A stretch of 64,000 nt of DNA from SKVR01 sp964453995 (GTDB lineage Bacteria; Bacteroidota; Bacteroidia; Bacteroidales; UBA7960). Position 1 is the stretch's first letter; every line of letters begins with the position of its first letter. The notes below the pieces were generated by a model that made no database searches, was not told the DNA's origin, and saw only the letters and a program-made list of their open reading frames with translations. Position numbers and translations under genes: made by a program. Where the stretch lies: contig CAYVQC010000016.1 of NCBI GenBank assembly GCA_964453995.1, forward strand, positions 7,814 to 71,813. The letters run 5' to 3'. Below, one piece after another: positions 61,490 through 64,000 of the stretch.

Positions 61490-61521
61490 TTTGATTTATC
61501 AAAAATCTATTTGTAATTTTG
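61490..61521 (+). promoter_or_regulatory. -33/-7 promoter of rpsU
   Basis: TTTG (61490-61493), 20 bases, then TAATTTTG (61514-61521). The transcript would start about 55 bases before rpsU and probably continues through xerC and hpf to the terminator at 63200. Confidence 0.75.
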
Positions 61522-61584
61522 CAGCCCGATTTAGTAAAACCATCAAAATAAACATATTATTATTTATAAAAGAAAGAGGTAAAC

Positions 61585-61779
61585 ATGATCATTGTTCCTA
61601 TAAAAGAAGGTGAAAACATTGACAGGGCTTTGAAAAAGCTCAAGAGAAAGTTTGAAAAAACCGGAATTCTCAAAGAATTGCGTGAGAGACAAAAATTTAC
61701 CAAGCCCTCTGTGATCAAGCGCGAGCAAAAAATTAAAGCACGCTATATTCAAAAGCTGAGAGACGAGAGCGAAGGTTGA
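61585..61779 (+). CDS. rpsU: 30S ribosomal protein S21
   Basis: This 64-residue basic protein is bS21 (MIIVPIKEGENIDRALKKLKRKFEKTG, ending with a basic helix). In Bacteroidota ribosomes bS21 helps cover the 16S 3' end, so the anti-Shine-Dalgarno is occupied. The ATG is preceded by AAAGAGGT four bases upstream, a good Shine-Dalgarno match that most genes in this window lack. That fits autogenous control, in which ribosomes missing S21 translate this mRNA preferentially. It has a strong promoter. Confidence 0.97.
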   Translation: MIIVPIKEGENIDRALKKLKRKFEKTGILKELRERQKFTKPSVIKREQKIKARYIQKLRDESEG

Positions 61780-61890
61780 TCCTGTAAGTTCAGCTTTGTA
61801 CCACAAAGGAAAAGGAACAATAATATTGATAAGAGGAGAATCTTTTGCTGATAGTTTTTTTGTACATTAGCAAAAGTTTCTTCTTTTTTT

Positions 61891-62772
61891 ATGGCAACAG
61901 AATCTTTCCTTAACTATCTTGAGCTGGAGAAGCGCTATTCAGAGCATACGCTTAAAAATTACCGCAGCGACCTGGAACAGTTTGCTGATCATCTGAAAGT
62001 AGAATTTCAGACCCATCCCAGCCAGGCGTCTTCATTACAAATACGATCATGGCTATCTCTTTTGATAGCCTCAGGTATGAGTGCCAAAACTGTCAATCGT
62101 AAGATTGCTACCCTACGATCATTGTATAAATACCTTGAAACAAAAAAACTGGTAGCAACAAATCCAATGCTCCAGGTTACCGCACCACGCACAGGAAGGA
62201 AACTGCCTGTATTTGTTTCGGAGGAAAACATGCAACAGCTCTTTGAAAATTTTGAGTTTACCAAAGATTTTAAAGGTATCCTTGATAAACTGATTCTCCT
62301 GATGTTTTATTCTACAGGAATTCGCCTTGCAGAACTTGTCGGCCTCAGACATAACAATGTGAATGTAAAATCAGCGCAGATCAAAATTCATGGGAAGGGC
62401 AATAAGCAAAGAATCGTACCTATGATTGACGAACTTGTCAAAGCATATACAGCCTATGAAAGAGAAAAGGCCTCAATGTTTGGGTTTGCCTCTACTGATC
62501 ATGTTTTTGTTACAGACAAAGGCAAAAAAATATATCCTAAGTTTGTTTATCGTGTAGTAAATTTCTACCTTAGCACTACTACAACAATCAACAAAAAGAG
62601 TCCACATGTTTTAAGGCATAGTTTCGCCACACATATGCTCAACAACGGGGCAGATATCAATGCAATCAAAGATCTGTTAGGTCATGCCAGTTTAAGTGCC
62701 ACCCAGGTTTATACCCACAATACAGTGGAAAAAATAAAATCAGTTTATAAACAAGCCCATCCGAGGGCCTAA
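61891..62772 (+). CDS. xerC: Site-specific tyrosine recombinase XerC
   Basis: This is the second Xer recombinase, 293 residues, expected to act with XerD at dif. The N-terminal core-binding domain (about 1-90) and the catalytic domain are complete, with R145 (STGIRLAE), K169 (GKGNKQR), H239 and R242 (HVLRHSF), H265 (GHAS) and Y274. No Shine-Dalgarno sequence precedes the ATG, in contrast to its neighbours rpsU (112 bases upstream) and hpf (18 bases downstream). Confidence 0.93.
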   Translation: MATESFLNYLELEKRYSEHTLKNYRSDLEQFADHLKVEFQTHPSQASSLQIRSWLSLLIASGMSAKTVNRKIATLRSLYKYLETKKLVATNPMLQVTAPRTGRKLPVFVSEENMQQLFENFEFTKDFKGILDKLILLMFYSTGIRLAELVGLRHNNVNVKSAQIKIHGKGNKQRIVPMIDELVKAYTAYEREKASMFGFASTDHVFVTDKGKKIYPKFVYRVVNFYLSTTTTINKKSPHVLRHSFATHMLNNGADINAIKDLLGHASLSATQVYTHNTVEKIKSVYKQAHPRA

Positions 62773-62790
62773 AACAGAGGAGGAATTCTT

Positions 62791-63090
62791 ATGAAAGTGA
62801 TGATTAGTTCACTACATTTTAAAGCTGATACAAAATTAGAAAACTTCATCCGCGAAAAGGTTACAAAAATAGGAGGTCTTTTTGACGGCGTAATTGGTAG
62901 CGATGTTATTCTAAAATTAGACCAATCATCTAACAATGAGAATAAGATTGCCGAGATACGGATACAATTACCCGGTAACGATCTCTTTGCAAAGAAACAG
63001 GCCAAGACATTTGAAGAGGCAATAGACAATGCCGCAGATGCTCTTAAGAAACAAATTACACGCCGAAAAGAAAAAGTCAAAGGTCTTTAA
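62791..63090 (+). CDS. hpf: Ribosome hibernation/translation inhibitor (HPF/RaiA family)
   Basis: This 99-residue protein is a short-form hibernation factor that binds the 30S A/P sites in the stationary phase. It has the beta-alpha-beta fold of the family: MKVMISSLHFKADTKLENFIREKVTKI, the strand IAEIRIQLPGNDLFA and the helix TFEEAIDNAADALKKQI, with a basic C-terminus. The start codon follows an AGAGGAGG at 62776-62783, seven bases before the ATG, the strongest Shine-Dalgarno sequence seen in this window. It is the last gene before the strong terminator. Confidence 0.94.
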   Translation: MKVMISSLHFKADTKLENFIREKVTKIGGLFDGVIGSDVILKLDQSSNNENKIAEIRIQLPGNDLFAKKQAKTFEEAIDNAADALKKQITRRKEKVKGL

Positions 63091-63141
63091 AAGTCGCGTC
63101 AATCTTGGAAATTCTGACTGGTCAAAAAAAACAAATAAATT

Positions 63142-63172
63142 TTTGGTAGTTTTTAAATCTTTCGTACATTTG
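63142..63172 (+). promoter_or_regulatory. -33/-7 promoter of the tRNA-tuf operon
   Basis: TTTG (63142-63145), exactly 19 bases, then TACATTTG (63165-63172). It is a complete consensus match. The final G of the -7 box is also the first base of the terminator stem that follows. Confidence 0.85.
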
Positions 63173-63200
63173 CAGACCTTTTTGAAAGGTCTGCTTTTTT
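63172..63200 (+). terminator. Terminator of the rpsU-xerC-hpf transcript, overlapping the tRNA promoter
   Basis: A perfect 10-bp stem (GCAGACCTTT at 63172-63181 with AAAGGTCTGC at 63185-63194) around a 3-base loop is followed by six Ts. It lies 82 bases after hpf, immediately at the -7 element. Confidence 0.88.
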
Positions 63201-63247
63201 AATGTTCTTTGAGCGATTGCAGAACAAAATTTAATGATAAAACAATT

Positions 63248-63321
63248 GCCGATGTAGCTCAGTTGGCCAGAGCATCTGATTTGTAATCAGACGGTCGGGG
63301 GTTCGAATCCCTCCATCGGCT
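63248..63321 (+). tRNA. trnT: tRNA-Thr (anticodon TGT)
   Basis: Cloverleaf of 74 bases: acceptor GCCGATG with CATCGGC, D arm with AGTTGG, anticodon stem TCTGA/TCAGA, loop TTTGTAA (anticodon TGT at 63282-63284) and T loop TTCGAAT. The discriminator is T and the CCA end is not encoded. It is the first RNA of the tRNA-tuf operon. Confidence 0.96.
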
Positions 63322-63347
63322 CTTTGAAAGCAGCAAAACGATTAGCT

Positions 63348-63430
63348 GGGGGGGTTCCAGAGCGGTCAAATGGGGCAGACTGTAAATCTGTTGGCTTTCG
63401 CCTTCGGAGGTTCGAATCCTTCCCCCCCCA
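63348..63430 (+). tRNA. trnY: tRNA-Tyr (anticodon GTA)
   Basis: A class II tRNA of 83 bases with a seven-G/seven-C acceptor stem, anticodon stem GCAGA/TCTGT, loop CTGTAAA (anticodon GTA at 63382-63384) and a long variable arm with a TTCG loop. Discriminator A; CCA is not fully encoded. Confidence 0.96.
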
Positions 63431-63440
63431 CATTTTTTTC

Positions 63441-63513
63441 GCGGAAGTAGCTCATCCGGTAGAGCGACAGCCTTCCAAGCTGTAGGTGGCGGGTTCGAGT
63501 CCCGTCTTCCGCT
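63441..63513 (+). tRNA. trnG: tRNA-Gly (anticodon TCC)
   Basis: A 73-base cloverleaf: acceptor GCGGAAG with CTTCCGC, anticodon stem ACAGC/GCTGT, loop CTTCCAA (anticodon TCC at 63474-63476), T loop TTCGAGT and discriminator T. Confidence 0.96.
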
Positions 63514-63530
63514 CAACAACATGAATCATT

Positions 63531-63602
<72 letters not shown>

Positions 63603-63678
63603 CAAAGGTGAAATCTTTAATTCAAATTAAAAGCATTTATAAGAATCCCTTTTTTAAAATTTAAACATCCAGTTAGAT

Positions 63679-64000
63679 ATGGCAAAAGAAAAATTCGTAC
63701 GTAGTAAACCGCACGTGAATATTGGAACCATTGGTCACGTTGACCACGGTAAAACCACCCTCACCGCTGCAATCACCATGGTATTGGCAAACAAAGGTCT
63801 TTCTGAAATAAGATCATTTGACTCTATTGACAATGCACCTGAAGAAAAAGAAAGAGGTATAACCATTAATACTGCTCACGTTGAGTATCAGACGGAAAAT
63901 CGTCACTATGCTCACGTTGACTGCCCTGGTCACGCTGACTACGTGAAGAACATGGTAACTGGTGCTGCCCAAATGGACGGTGCTATTCTTGTTGTTGCCG
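63679..64000 (+). CDS. tuf: Elongation factor Tu, 5' part (runs off the window)
   Basis: EF-Tu carries aminoacyl-tRNA to the ribosome and hydrolyses GTP. The first 107 residues are present: MAKEKFVRSKPHVNIGTIG, the P-loop GHVDHGKT (19-26), the switch I region RGITINTAHVEY and the G3 motif DCPGHADYV. Co-transcription with four tRNAs upstream is the standard Bacteroidota arrangement. No Shine-Dalgarno precedes the ATG. The frame is intact up to the window edge. Confidence 0.98.
   Translation, partial: MAKEKFVRSKPHVNIGTIGHVDHGKTTLTAAITMVLANKGLSEIRSFDSIDNAPEEKERGITINTAHVEYQTENRHYAHVDCPGHADYVKNMVTGAAQMDGAILVVA

Overview
The window looks like a chromosomal segment of a member of the Bacteroidota, probably class Bacteroidia. 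Evidence: two proteins end in type IX secretion (T9SS) C-terminal sorting domains; promoters fit the Bacteroidota -33/-7 pattern (TTTG, 17-20 nt, TAnnTTTG); almost no gene has a Shine-Dalgarno sequence; Rho carries a long Gln-rich insertion; and the layout rpsU-xerC-hpf, then tRNA-Thr/Tyr/Gly/Thr, then tuf, is characteristic of the phylum. No phage, transposase, CRISPR array or rRNA was seen. It reads as core genome with a few accessory genes.

Layout. 1-7.4 kb: the end of an unknown gene, a YIP1 membrane protein, xerD, two secreted T9SS proteins (a modular adhesin-like protein and an endonuclease I) and a TPR protein. 7.6-16.5 kb: ribosomal protein S1, a membrane receptor with no output domain, Lon, a GlmU-like nucleotidyl/acyltransferase and ribosomal protein L31 type B. 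16.6-20.1 kb: a serine-biosynthesis cluster (serC, serA, DUF1015). 20.6-29.6 kb: an unknown exported protein, a LuxC-type acyl-CoA reductase, a TonB-plug protein, then a tight three-gene run of an exported isoaspartyl methyltransferase, a membrane spermidine-synthase-like protein and a TrmH RNA methyltransferase. 29.7-36.8 kb: proline dehydrogenase, three two-domain universal stress proteins, a YfiR-like protein and an AbgT transporter. 37-41.1 kb: a radical SAM protein, then a Na+/solute symporter, a GNAT acetyltransferase and an alanine/ornithine-racemase-like enzyme. 41.3-51 kb: DUF4293 divergent from rho, a Cu+-ATPase, a CpcT-like protein, a membrane-anchored AraC regulator, an FKBP lipoprotein, small conserved proteins and a pseudouridine synthase. 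51.2-61.4 kb: an AsmA-like protein, PPK2, an orphan histidine kinase, a peroxiredoxin, YraN and PssA, a small unknown protein and DPP IV. 61.5-64 kb: rpsU, xerC, hpf, four tRNAs and the start of tuf.

The most interesting signals are regulatory. (1) rpsU and hpf, both genes that alter ribosome state, are the only genes here with strong Shine-Dalgarno sequences, which fits a shared bS21/anti-SD control. (2) The tRNA-tuf promoter overlaps the left arm of the hpf terminator, so the same bases may stop readthrough while new transcripts escape. (3) The L31 promoter runs straight into a 13-bp hairpin. (4) The methyltransferase run at 25.7-29.6 kb pairs an apparently exported SAM-dependent enzyme with a multi-spanning membrane protein holding a degenerate SAM-binding fold. 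No family was checked against a database; all names come from motif recognition by eye.
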